Below are positions 37,395-48,800 of a stretch of 64,000 nt of DNA, in pieces; the stretch's first letter is position 1; the number at the start of each line of letters is the position of its first letter. This stretch comes from Phallusia mammillata (lineage: Eukaryota > Chordata > Ascidiacea > Phlebobranchia > Ascidiidae). The DNA lies in the NCBI GenBank assembly GCA_003260075.1, contig QLIY01000279.1, positions 62,001 to 126,000 of the forward strand. The letters are read 5' to 3'. Below the pieces are notes generated by a model. It was not told the DNA's origin, searched no databases, and saw only the letters and a program-made list of their open reading frames with translations. The translations under genes and the position numbers were made by a program.

Positions 37395-39749
37395 GGGGGG
37401 GGGGAAATGACCCTATTTGTAGCTTAACAATCCAGTATTGGTTTTACCAGTCGTGGTCCACAACGCTACTACTAACTTATTACGGATATGACGATGGGCG
37501 GTTGAGAATCTAGGACACCACAAACATAAGGTGTCGTAGCAACCATTGAAAATATCAACGGTATTTAGTCTAGAGTACTAGGAGATTTACTACAAAACCG
37601 TTTGAGGTTTTAATTGCAATGATCTGGAGCTTCACGTTGTACTACGAAACTAAAAAATGTTCAGATTCAAAAATGCTTTTGAATTTTTAAATGATGCAAG
37701 ACAGTTTGACGGCTACTTGACACGAAGTCAAAAAAATGGTTAATCCAGAACAAAATGGTTAATCCAGAACAAGTTTTTACATGTACTACTTGCACTGTTA
37801 TCACGCAAATGTTCAGTTTACACGACTCTATTTTGACTCTTGCGACCAGTGCAAAATCGTTTTAACAATCGAATCCCTTATCCTTTTCTATTCTCGTATT
37901 TTACAGTCCATATCGTTTTTCCGTTGCTTGCAAAAAAAATTTCCTGTTTCTTCACTGCATTAAGTTCTGCACAAAGCGATTCTTTTAAATCCCCTTCCTA
38001 ACAAACCACACTAACAGATGCTCTGATACGTAGTCTTACAGCCTCCTGAGTTCACTGATTTGCTATTGGCCAAAGAGTCTTAACGTCCTAGGAATAAAGG
38101 TATACTAGGCCATATTCACGGCTTCAACACTACATGCAGGCTACGCTCTCTGGAATACATTTCCAAACTCCTAGCAGAAGCACAACGCCCGAATCGAAAT
38201 GTAGAGTTTGGTTGTCGGTTGTCAAGCGTGGCACGTGCAAGCCTAGTGATGTGTGACGCCCCTTTCTCTCGTGCTGTTTGCGCGGGAAGGGCATCTACTT
38301 GTTTCTGTAAGTTGTTCTTTGGTTTCACGCACGCGTTGACCGACTGATCGAGTCCTGATAGAATCCAACCACGTGCTATTGCAGAGGGTGCACAATCTGC
38401 GGCCGTATGACCGCATGCCGCATGCGAACGATGGAGCAAGTCTATGCGGCCGTGAACATGTAGCCTATGCTAAGCAAAAATACATGTACTGGCGGTTGTG
38501 ACACAAGTAAATTTTATATGTTTGGATTTCAAAACTGCCCTTTTATAGATTTTGTGGCACTGAATAGTTTTACCAGTCTAGTAGCCATATGTGTCCGACC
38601 TTTTGCATGCCTATTGTGTGCAAACAATGCGAAAAACGACCCCGTATGCGTCAAAATATAGATGGTGACGTCATAAACAATAAACACTTATCAGCTCCAT
38701 CTGCGCATCAAGTTAGAAATTAACCTTGGCTTTTCAGGCTCCTTTAAGTAGTATATATTTCGAATAAGCCTATTTCTTTACATCAGTATTTTATAAACAA
38801 AAACAATAAGACACTTGGTAGCCGTTGGGGAAATAAGTATCTGCGATGCGGCCGTCATAGCGAAAAAGTTGTGCACCCCTATTTAATTGTAGTAAGCAGC
38901 GTAATTGTAGTAGTAAGCAACTTTACAAGGGGGATGGGACACAACGCATGATTTGAGTGCTAAGTACACGAAAAATTGCTTCAAAAAGAATTGCAACATT
39001 TGATGTGAAAGAGATTAGTAGTTTCAATCTGCAGAAATAAATATTTCACGTTGTTGCTATCGTTACGTCCACTTAAAATCATGAATGAGCATTGGCTGGT
39101 CTGAAATGTACATTGTGCACTTGTCTATCACCTCGCGGCCCAAAGTTTACAATTATTTGCTCACTTGGTGACAGGAGCGAGCTTGCTAGGGTAAATTTTA
39201 CAGTATTTTTTTTCTCTTTGTCGATTTGAAATGACTTGCAAATCGGCTATAAAAGACGCATAACGTAAGTATTAACAAAAAATGACTCTTTTGCATAAAA
39301 TACCTAGTTAAAAAAGTTGTTATGTACCTGTCGTTCGATTTTTGGTGTTTTTTGTAAGGGTTGAGGCAAACAGTTACATGAAAAGTAGCCTATTATTCTC
39401 TAGCCCTCCTGACTTGTGCTTCAGCGGTTGGGAAATACTGACACAATACTTATGTTTTTGAATGCTGTTTTTTTTCAACTGAATGAGGTTTTTTTCGTAC
39501 TTTCATGTATGACTTACTGTAGAATTTACTCTAAAAAGTAGAAATTGTACCAAATACATGTGTTTCTTTTTTACTGATAAAACGTAAACCACGACACCGC
39601 AGTAAAAACAAAAACTGTCATTTAATCAACAAAACGTGCTAACAAAGAAATTAACATGAATTATGGAACTTTTTCACAACAGAGGTTAATAATACAAAGC
39701 AAGTGTACAAATGTGTGTTGCATATGTTAAATTGTTGTTGAAGTGCTGG

Positions 39750-40134
39750 TGAGTGTACAATTTCCATGTGGATGTTTGACGACTTAACACTTTATTCATC
39801 TATTATTCCACACACTAGGTTGGCAGGGACAGATGCATCTGCAAAAACATGATCAGGTTATATTTTTTAAGTAAAAGTGACATGTTTCGATATTATGGAT
39901 AGGTTATTTTGTAAAAATCACTGTTGCGGTCTTAATGGGGGGGGGGTGTGAATGTACAATTTCCATGTGAATGTTTGACGACTTAACACTTTATTCATCT
40001 ATTATTCCACACACCAGGTTGGCAGGTACAGATGCATCTGCAAAAACATGATCAGGTTATATTTTTTAAGTAAACATGACATGTTTGGATATTATGGATA
40101 GGTTATTTTGTAAAAATCACTGTTGCGGTCTTAA
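39750..40134 (+). repeat. G-joined duplication covering the ETHE1 last exon
   Basis: Copies 39750-39936 and 39948-40134 flank ten G at 39937-39946. Each holds one full last exon of ETHE1. Confidence 0.92.
39792..39838 (-). pseudogene. Second copy of ETHE1 last exon
   Basis: This 47-base exon and the one at 39991-40037 both read [15 protein letters not shown] and stop, with the same ttttgcag acceptor. They sit in a 187-bp duplication (39750-39936 and 39948-40134) joined by ten G. Only silent differences are seen (CCC/CCT-type third positions and CTA/CTG), as expected for alleles. Either copy completes the protein; which belongs to the scaffolded haplotype is unknown. Confidence 0.85.
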
Positions 40135-43100
40135 TTGTTAAGGTAAAACAATAATGTTATGTAATATTGTCATACCGTTTGAGCGTTATCAATTAAGAAA
40201 AAAATTGACAAAAAAAACTGGTAAATTTTTATTTCAGTTTTAAAAGCAAACCTTTTTTTTCACCATATAAGAACACTGACCTATACGTTTAGGATAAGGC
40301 AGGTTTAAGTTTTCCATAATGTTTATAAATTCGTCTTTCGATTTGGAAAGTCTTGGATTGTATTTCATTTCCTCTGCGACACTCGTTTCACTGAAACCTA
40401 AATCAACAGTGAGTAAAGCATTATGAGCTGTGTTCTGTTGGTAAGTTAGCTGGATGAATAATGCATGAAACCATCATATGATTGAATGCTGTTTTTAGCA
40501 TAACTTTCAGCATAATGTTTTGGTCTGTATGATGTCACACATGTATAAAGGACCATTATGACCATTTAGATGTAAAAGGGACCATTATGACCATTTAGAA
40601 GGATATTTGTAAAAAGTCACAAATTGTGAGGAAAATGTGTCAGCTAAAAAAACTTTAATTCAATTAAACTTTTTGTCATACAGCCTACAAACAGAATTAT
40701 ACAATATACCAGAACTTATCTTTAATGTAAATACATAAACGAGAGTAACTCCTGAATTACATCACTTGTAATACTCTACTGTTACATCTCTTGTTACCTT
40801 TGTAATCATGTGCAGGAAAGATCCTGTAATGTGGTGGCAGAGTGAAGATTTGTTTGTGCACAGATTCATAGAGTGTAGACGGATCACCTAGTCACAAAAA
40901 TAATTTGCTTAATAAATGGGGAGTCAACATGTTTATATGTATCAATCTAAAATGCAACTATTCATTTGTCAAGTAATATAAATAGACACACTCAGGAAGC
41001 ATTTTACTACCATAACATTGTGTACCACATTTTTCCTTTTATATTTTACATACCGAGCACCATGCTGATTTAGTCCTTTCATTAAACTGTCCCGAATTAC
41101 GGGTCAACACTTTTCACAAAGGGTACCAACCTTGTTGGAAGTCCGTTCTACCACAGGCCCGAACCATCAAAGCATCACCAGTGAATGCAAGACTGTGTTC
41201 ATGCATAACGTAAGTTGTGCAGCCATTGGTGTGACCTGGGGTTGCTCTGGCCTCCAGCGTCTATAAAAACATGACAAACAATGTCAATTTAAACAGGCAT
41301 CACCCATTTTCACTAAAATGAGTGGTTAGTTTAAGGGCGTTTCTTAATAGACCCAACCATGTCCATTAGCATTAATTTGTTTTATGTTGATAAATTTGTA
41401 CAAAGTGATATATTTGTAGTGTTAAATAAATAAATTCATGTGCAATTCACCCCCTTAAAATTTTTGTATACCTGATTACCAAACTTAAGACTATCCATAT
41501 GTCCAAGATAGACATCAGCTTTTCCCCCACTTTTGTCGCTTAGCACAGACTTGCAACAAGGCAATGCTTGTTTTAGCTTTCCAGTTCCCGTAATATGATC
41601 AGCATGAACATGAGTGTTTACTACATAAACAAAGAGCAATGTTCAAGTTTTAGTTCAAGAGGCATCTGTAGGTTTAGTTGCATGTGAAGTGATTCTAATG
41701 CAGTTTTTCAATTAAATCCTGTGAAGTTACTAAGGCATAATTTTTTCTTCAAAAAAGAGTTATTGTGATAATAAATATCAACAAACTGATTTTCGTTAAT
41801 GTGTTTCTATTTTATTCTCAATGGGAGGGTAACACTTGAATGTGTTGTGCTTACAATGGGCCCTTTAAGCCCACAATGTATTTAAAGCAGGTTACAGATA
41901 AGCATCATATATGTTGGAGTATCAAAACAGATCAAGAATATATGCAACAACTCCATGTTAAGAAACAATTTTGTTTTAAACTTCAGTCATGTTTTTGACA
42001 TGGTATACAAGTTCTGTGCAAACAATAACCCAATTTATTTAAATGTTGGGTACAAAAAATGTGATACTTACAGCCATAAACCAATTTAACATCGAGTTCT
42101 TTAATCAATTTTAAATCTCTTTCAACCTGCAAAAAATAGTAAATGGGATAACTTTTATTGCTTTTAACATCATAATGTGATTTATATAATTATACTTTAG
42201 CCAACAACTAATCAATATAAACCCCAAAAGAACTAGAAATTTATAATTTAATGAATCTTTTTTGACACAGTGTATATATACTGTATCAAAAACTTTTGTA
42301 ATGTATCATAAACTTACACAATCGATTACTGGGTCGATCAGAATTGCCTCATTTGTCTTTGTGCATGCCAACAGGTAAGTATATGGGGGGGGGGCAATTA
42401 AATCCTGTGAAGTTACTAAGACATAATTTTCTCTTCAAAAAAAAGAGCTTATTCTGATAATAAATATCAACAAACTGATTTTCGTTAATGTGTTTCTATT
42501 TTATTCTCAATGGGAGGGTAACACTTGAATGTGTTGTGCTCACAATAGGCCCTTTCAGCCCACAATGTGTTTAAAGCAGGTTACAGATAAGAATCATATA
42601 TGCTGGTGTATCAACACAGATCAAGAATATACACAACAACTCCATGTTAACAAGTGTTAAAAAACAATTTTGTTTTAAACTTTAGTCATATTTTTGGCAT
42701 GGTATGCAAGTTCTGTGCAAACAATAACCCAATTTATTTAAATGTTGGGTACAAAAAATCTGATACTTACAGCCATAAACCAATTTAACATCCAGTTCTT
42801 TAATCAATTTTAAATCTCTTTCAACCTGCAAAAAAATAGTAAATAGGATATATTTTTTTGCTTTTAACATCATAATGTGATTTATATAATTAATATTTAG
42901 CCAACAACTAATCAATATAAACCCCAAAAGAACTAGAAATTTAGAATTTAATGAATCTTTTTTGACACAGTGTATATATACTGTTTTAAAAACTTGTGTA
43001 CTGTATCATAAACTTACACAATCGATTACTGGGTCAATCAGAATTGCCTCATTTGTCTTTGTGCATGCCAACAGGTAAGTATATGTTGATGTGTCCTTGT

Positions 43101-43312
43101 GAAAAAGCTGCACATAAGAAATTGACATGAGATGTTTGTAAAACTACACATTTTTTTCAATCAATCCAAAATGCTCATTAAAATAGGTTTTTGTTAAATA
43201 GTGCATTTTGCAAGTAAAGGTAAGTTCGTAAATTTTAGTTAAGTAAAAAATTAACTTAATTATTAGATACCTGTCGAAAAAGCAGGCCGTTTCCATTAGA
43301 TGTGATAGGCAT
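39792..43312 (-). CDS. ETHE1: Persulfide dioxygenase ETHE1-like (complete, with duplicated exons)
   Basis: Metallo-beta-lactamase-fold iron enzyme that oxidises glutathione persulfide to sulfite in mitochondrial sulfide catabolism. Exons: 43271-43312, 43018-43107, 42771-42825, 41472-41620, 41131-41260, 40798-40887, 40281-40397 and a last exon present twice (39991-40037 and 39792-39838). They total 720 bases, 239 residues; human ETHE1 has 254. The first residues ([14 protein letters not shown]) are shorter than the human mitochondrial presequence. Visible motifs: [11 protein letters not shown] (HxHxDH), TPGHTNGC and [16 protein letters not shown], covering the iron-ligand His and Asp positions, then [29 protein letters not shown] and the tail [15 protein letters not shown] second exon 3 (42072-42126) and a truncated second exon 2 (42318-42384) lie in intron 3, on one side of a G run. 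They would break the protein if used and are probably the other allele. AATAAA overlaps the stop codon (GAATAAAG). Confidence 0.95.
42072..42126 (-). pseudogene. Extra copy of ETHE1 exon 3
   Basis: The 55 bases match exon 3 at 42771-42825, with the same acceptor (TTTTGCAG) and donor (GGCT/GTAAGT) and few substitutions. It lies in a 680-bp block (about 41705-42384) repeated at about 42395-43083 across a ten-G run. It is most simply the second haplotype left in the scaffold. If it were real tandem duplication, including both copies would shift the frame because the exon is 55 bases long. Confidence 0.85.
42318..42384 (-). pseudogene. Truncated copy of ETHE1 exon 2
   Basis: It matches the 3' part of exon 2 (43018-43107), reading [21 protein letters not shown] in translation, with the donor GATTGT/GTAAGT retained. 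The 5' part and the acceptor are cut off by the G run at 42385-42394. A clean cut at a homopolymer inside an exon points to a contig end. Confidence 0.85.
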
Positions 43313-43849
43313 GTTTAAAACAGAATACCAACAGGTCCTAGTGATAATAATAAGCTGGAAACAAAAGCATTTTAGTTTAAGCATCATTAACATTTATACA
43401 TCGGTTAAATTATTTCAGGCAAGCCTAATTCAAGATTTAGTCTTTTACTAAACTTTGGTTCTCCTGCTTTCTTTCTGTATTTGCATCCTAATTACAAATG
43501 AAACAACTGCAGTCAAAATAGCCTGTATTCAAATGCAAAAATCTATTACTTTTCCGTGCTCTTACTCAGTACATGAAAAGCAATTTGACCCCAGAAGGAC
43601 AAACGGCAATGCTGGTGTTTGTATTTATATGCTGACGGAAACTGTTGTCGGTGGACAGTAGTCACGTAAGCGCCATGACGAAGCAAAACAGCAGCGTTGA
43701 CAACACACAACAGTGCACGTATCTCCATTACATTGACATTCTCTTCCTAAAGTTCGTAATGGTTTTAGGTCGCACCGAAGTACGCTAATGTCAGACATTT
43801 TGCATTGTGGTAATTTGTGGGCGTTGCCACTTTTGCAGTTGTTTAAACA

Positions 43850-44654
43850 GGGGGGGGGGGGGGGAATAGCTTGTTTTGTTTTGGATCTGTTCTGTTGATA
43901 AGGTTTCAGTGCAACGTAAACACACCTGACACAGAAAATTATCCAACAAGGTTTCTTATGGTGGTTTAAGCTAAGCCTCTTTTTCTGTTAAACCCCATCC
44001 CCTTGATGCACTAATGCGCCAACCTCACCCTCCAATGCGCGTCCCTGCCACATAGTTATCGCTTAAAATAACGTTGTAGCTGCAGCGCGTTCACCATTCA
44101 TCCATCAATTGTGTCAAATCACCTTTGTAGCGCTTTATAACGCCCCAACATTGCGCAGCTATACCCGGCTTGGTGAATAATTTTGCGCAATTATGCTAGT
44201 ACAATTTGTATCACCCGGCGAAATAAACTCAAGGGGGGGGGGGTCACTGCACTGAACGCTACAAAAAAGATTTTCTCCCGTTTAACTGAAAATTAATAGC
44301 TCGTTTTGTTTTGGATCTGTTCTGTTGATAAGCTTTCAGTGCAACGTAAACACACCTGACACAGAAAACTATCCAACAAGGTTTCTTATGGTGGTTTAAG
44401 CCTCTTTTCCTGTTAAACCCACCCCTCTAATGCACTAATGCGCCAACCTCTCCCTGCTACATAGGTAACGCTTAAAATAAAGTTGTAGCTGCAGCGCGTT
44501 CACCATTCATCCATCAATTGTGTCAAATCGGGGGGGGGGAAGGTCTGTGCAAACAAAGCTTTTCGGTTTTTACCTAATTTCGCTCAAACCACCGCAAATT
44601 AACAGAGCGGAATTTTAGAGTTTAGCTTTGTCAGCAGGGGGGGGGGGGGGGGGG
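43850..44654 (+). repeat. Cluster of four G runs with shuffled copies
   Basis: Runs at 43850-43864, 44233-44243, 44530-44539 and 44637-44654 separate short pieces. 43865-44110 and 44296-44529 are near copies with a small gap in the second. Confidence 0.88.
44075..44232 (-). repeat. Dispersed repeat family, inverted copy
   Basis: Reads gtagctgcagcgcgttcac, then cattgcgcagctat, cggcttggtgaat and finally gcgaaataaactcaa, the reverse complement of the 26825-27000 copy. A partial duplicate is at 44486-44529, within the G-joined copy of this region. Confidence 0.7.
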
Positions 44655-45003
44655 TGCTTGACGCCTCAAAATTTTGGTGATAAAGAATTTAAACCATCAT
44701 ACTGTGATTATTTAACTTGAGAATTGCGATTACGTTGGCTAGTGAAATGAAATATGTCTGTACAGAATTTGTAACAAAAAGTTTGAAACCACAAATTTAT
44801 ATTTTAGCATTGTATTACATGAGCATTAATAAGGTACAGCATTGCCACCCACAGTTGCAAGTCCGGTCAATTTTTGGGAGAGTTTCGGAATTAAGTTGAC
44901 TCGATTCGGGCCTGACTTCAAAATCGGTCACATTTTTGTCATAATTTCTCGATGAAAAGCTTCGTGTGGTGACCCCTGTTAAAGGTAAATTAAACCAAAT
45001 TCC

Positions 45004-45096
45004 TCGCTTGAGACTTTGCGCAGCTATTTCCGGCTTGGTGATTGTTCAGTGTTATTTTGTTGCCTTGTTGGCTTTCACCATGCGAAATAAACTCAA
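45004..45096 (-). repeat. Dispersed repeat family, partial inverted copy
   Basis: Contains ttgcgcagctatttccggct followed by tggtgattgttcagtgttattttgttgcc and gcgaaataaactcaa, matching the left half of the family in inverted orientation. Confidence 0.65.
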
Positions 45097-45862
45097 ACCA
45101 AGGCAAGCGGTATTTTGCAAACAAAATCGACATATACCTTAGCGCCACTTAGCGAAACAATGATTTAAAATAGTTGGCCGCTAAAAAGGCGAATACCTCG
45201 CAGCGATCGCTCGCCCATTTCAGGCTTAGTCCAGCAGACACGTATTACTGTTTTTGGAAAGAACGTATTGTCTCTAAAGTAGGCCTAAAGTACTGGCACT
45301 GGGCCACGGCCTGCCCACCGGTGGACGACATTCCTGGTGGTCCACTAATACCTTTCGGTATTTTAGGTGTTCCATATTTTTGACGATGTAACCTTAAAGT
45401 GATATACGGCCGTAGAAAGGTTGGGAGTCGCTGCTTTAAAGTAAATTTAAATCACAAAAGACACATATTTGTAAAAACGGATGGATGAGTCTTTGTGTTT
45501 GGTATAAAGCTCTGGACGCCTAAACTGTCTTTGATTCGCATATGGCCCACTGGTTTTTAAGTCAATGAACAAGAAAGTTGACCTAATTAGGCTACGTGGC
45601 ACATACATTATGGTAAAACATAAACTTCTGAATGTAATTTTGCGGTCAAAAACTGATATCTCATAAAGTGACTTATGAGGTATAACTTGTAAATTACAAA
45701 CGTACATCGATAAAGTACAACACACAACATGCGCTAGCGGAGGTTTTTCGTTTCTATTGAGGACCAATTCGTTGCAGCGACAAAAGTACAACGAGAAAAT
45801 AAACATAAATTTAACGTTGACATGAGACTAATCGTTCGATTGAGTAAAGCCGATCACAGGGC

Positions 45863-45868
45863 TTTATT
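45863..45868 (-). terminator. Poly(A) signal of the sulfotransferase-like gene
   Basis: AATAAA on the minus strand begins six bases after the TGA at 45874-45876, implying a very short 3' UTR. Confidence 0.6.
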
Positions 45869-45873
45869 CTTTG

Positions 45874-48800
45874 TCATGAAATTTTGTTGCTTTTCTTCAA
45901 CCTGAGAACTTGTTCGTAAAAACGTTTTTTCACGAATTCATAGAAATCGTATTCGTGTCGAAGACTTTGACGTAATATTGACCTCACTTTCGGGGAGGCG
46001 GGTTCTTTGTGCAAAGTCTTTGAACCTTTGATTTCTGCAAAGGAAATTTAAACATAAAATAAAGCTTAAAATAAATTTTGATTCTTATGGCTGCTTACCA
46101 CAAAAGCAATAATAACAAACTCATCAACTGGGGGGGGGGACTCAGTTATCTTCCAATTGAGTCTCTAGTTGTGACTTAATTAATTGACAACGTGCTACTT
46201 TGTTGATCAACTAAGTATCAAATTCTTACCTGGCGAGGAATGGTAGATATCTCCAAAGCCGGCGAAGTATCTGGAAATATTCGTGGTTAATTTTAAATAA
46301 TTAATTAAACAAGTTGTTATCTTGTTAAGATGGGGTTAAACTGAAGACCTGCGTAAGGATACAAACGCCTTCAAAAACCTGTTACGCCAAACAAGCTTTA
46401 ACCGCAGTAGAAGTCAAATCAGAGTTCGGGTTTGAGTTTGAACTAATTGTGCTTAGTTCGGGTGTGGCTTAACATTCGGCATCATTTGTATACACTAAAA
46501 CGGCTCATCGTTAAAAAAGATGTTGCCGCCAGGCATGATATCAACATTATAAAGTTCTTCTGACAATTGTAAAAAATACAATTGCCGGAAGAGCTCTATA
46601 AAGTTGATTCGTGGTTAGAATCACAAGTCTATGCAAGTTGTGATGACGTAACTACAATATTGCGTCATACCTTGGCAGTACCGCTTCAAGCACCTTCAAA
46701 GTTGTGTTCATATCTTCAAGTAATCCGATCACAGAAAAATATCGAACTGCGTTTACCTTGGACTGCTGTAAGGCGTATTTATCCCTGTTTCTGTAAATTC
46801 AGTCAAGAAAAGAGTATAGGGAACTGTTTATGAGTTTAATGATGAAAATAACGGCCCAAATAGACTTAAAAGGCGACATGCTTCATTTGCATCTGTTTTT
46901 TCATCTTTTACGTGACTCAAGTGGATATAAACGGGTGTAACTGATGTAGCCACTCAGGGGGGGGGGGGGCGTATTTATCCCTGTTTCTGTAAATTCAGTC
47001 AAAAAAAGAGTAAAGGACCGTTTATGAGTTTAATGATGAAAATAACGGCCCAAATAGACTTAAAAGGCTCTGTTTTTTTATCTTATACGTGACTCAAGTG
47101 GATATAAACGGGTGTAACTGATGTAGCCACTCAGGGGGGGGGGGAGCATTTGCCAAAACGTTTAAAATATAAAAGCATGACATGTGGCTTTTTGACGTCT
47201 ATTTGGGCCGTTATTTTCATCATTAAACAGATCCGTATGTAGAAAAATTTGTTAACCTTAACACACAACATAATTTTAGTCTGAAAAAATTACATTATTA
47301 TGTATTATGCCATGCTTGATTGCCTAAAGCTCGTTCGGCAACACTCTTCAACCGTGCAAACTTACTTGCATTCTGGTCTGAATCCGCAAAAGTGTGCAAA
47401 AAGCGGCATAAGTCCTTTGGTGCACAACATTCCTTTCGTCAACACACACTCGTTGAAACTCTATGACATAATCTTTGTTTAAGCTTTGTTAATCTGTTCC
47501 GAATAGTGGATTACGAAGAGTAGTGAGATTCAGCCAGTTCTATAGAACCGTTTCACGAAATTGTATGAAATCAGCTAACCGGTTAGCACTACTGGTTACT
47601 GTCCATGAACTTTTTGTAACAGAACCGGCTGAAAAATATGACCTTTGTGATAGAACTGGCTGACAAGCAATTTGTATTCCACCGCTGGTTACGAAATAGG
47701 AGAATACTAGTTCAAGAGAACTTTGTTATAAAAGGATGGTCTTATGGGGGGGGGGTATTCCACCGCTGGTTACGAATGAGGAGAATACTAGTTCAAGAGA
47801 ACTTTGTTATAAAAGGATGGTCTTATTTTATATTGCAAAAAAGATATCAGGTCTATGTTTGAATTTATTGCCGAACTGTGTGATTCTCAGGCGTTAATCA
47901 GGCTTCAACGAGCTTCTCTAATCGTCTTGACCACAATGTTCCAAAAGTGTAATGATGCGGTCTACATGTCCCCATAAAACTATTTCTTTTATCAAACACT
48001 GGTTACAATGACTTGACGGTTTGAAAAGCCATTCACAACGGTTCAGTCGGCTACACTTCCTTACCTGGTTTTTCTCTGCTTCTGTAAAGTTGTTTCGGGG
48101 CCGGTTCATGTTAACTTGACCTTGACGTTTCTTGAACCCGAAGCGCTGAAAGTAATAAGCGGATACCATACGATCTATCGGATCCCGAATCACGTTGATA
48201 TAGATTGGAAAATCCATTTCAAGTCTTTCACACGAAAACAAAGCAAGTTTGATGGGTCAAATACTAACAGTAATCCAGCCTCTATGAGGGACAATGATTA
48301 GTTAGGTGGCTTTTATGAACAAAATCACTTTTCACTCTTGTTCTATGAGTAGTGGATCCCAATCTGGGGTTTCGTAGACCCACATGGGGTCCAGATGGTT
48401 AACAAGATTATGAAACTTGTCAATAGGGTTAAAAGGAATTTATAAAATTGGCTTTATTACTACAAACAAAAATTAAGAATTCCTTCCTGCTCAAGCCTCC
48501 CGGGCCCGTTTGACACAGAAACAGGCCAGGACAAGTTTTTAAAGTTAAAATCTCGCCACGGGCTAGATGTGTTGGCCGTTGCCCAAAAAGTTTTGCGTGA
48601 TCGACCAACAAACAAATTCGGTATTTACCTGCTAAAATCGACATAGGGTAGTTGAGAAATCGTTAGTGTATCGGATGATTTGCTCATCACATATTTTGCA
48701 AGAACTCCCTGAAATGACCAAACATAGAAGCGTTTGTGAAAATGTAACGTATAGCTTTATGGATTAATTTTTTTAGGGGGGCGTTTAGTTATTGAAGATA

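Larger units (their letters stand above)
32575..39791. other. Intergenic region between SLC7A9-like and ETHE1
   Basis: It includes the SLC7A9-like promoter side at its left edge (minus-strand gene start at 32574) and the ETHE1 3' flank at its right. I see no supported exon. Contents: G-joined duplications at 33932-34101, 35221-35505 and 36890-37192, isolated G runs at 35654 and 37395, a CAA microsatellite at 37355-37394, a short tandem copy at about 37732-37772, and a copy fragment of the dispersed repeat family near 36183-36270. Confidence 0.6.
41705..43083 (+). repeat. G-joined duplication covering ETHE1 exons 2 and 3
   Basis: The longest pair: about 680 bp on the left (41705-42384) and about 690 bp on the right (42395-43083), around ten G at 42385-42394. 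Intron differences are frequent; the two exon 3 copies differ little. Confidence 0.92.
43313..45873. other. ETHE1 upstream flank and sulfotransferase downstream flank
   Basis: A pyrimidine-rich acceptor (tttgtttccag) ends at 43355 on the minus strand, 43 bases before the ETHE1 ATG; it could serve a 5' UTR intron or a spliced leader. The rest is shuffled: four G runs (43850, 44233, 44530, 44637) bracket fragments of which 43865-44110 and 44296-44529 are near copies. Dispersed-repeat copies lie at 44075-44232 and 45004-45096. No gene is supported. Confidence 0.55.

Noticed and set aside
37357-37404. CAA repeats next to regular spacing, considered as a CRISPR or poly-Gln coding repeat
   Set aside because: It is a plain trinucleotide microsatellite without spacers or an open frame context, in a eukaryotic genome.
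45412-45440. Possible right end of another hAT element (ggttgggagtcgctg then ctttaaag)
   Set aside because: No matching left terminus with the same 8-bp duplication was found within a few hundred bases.
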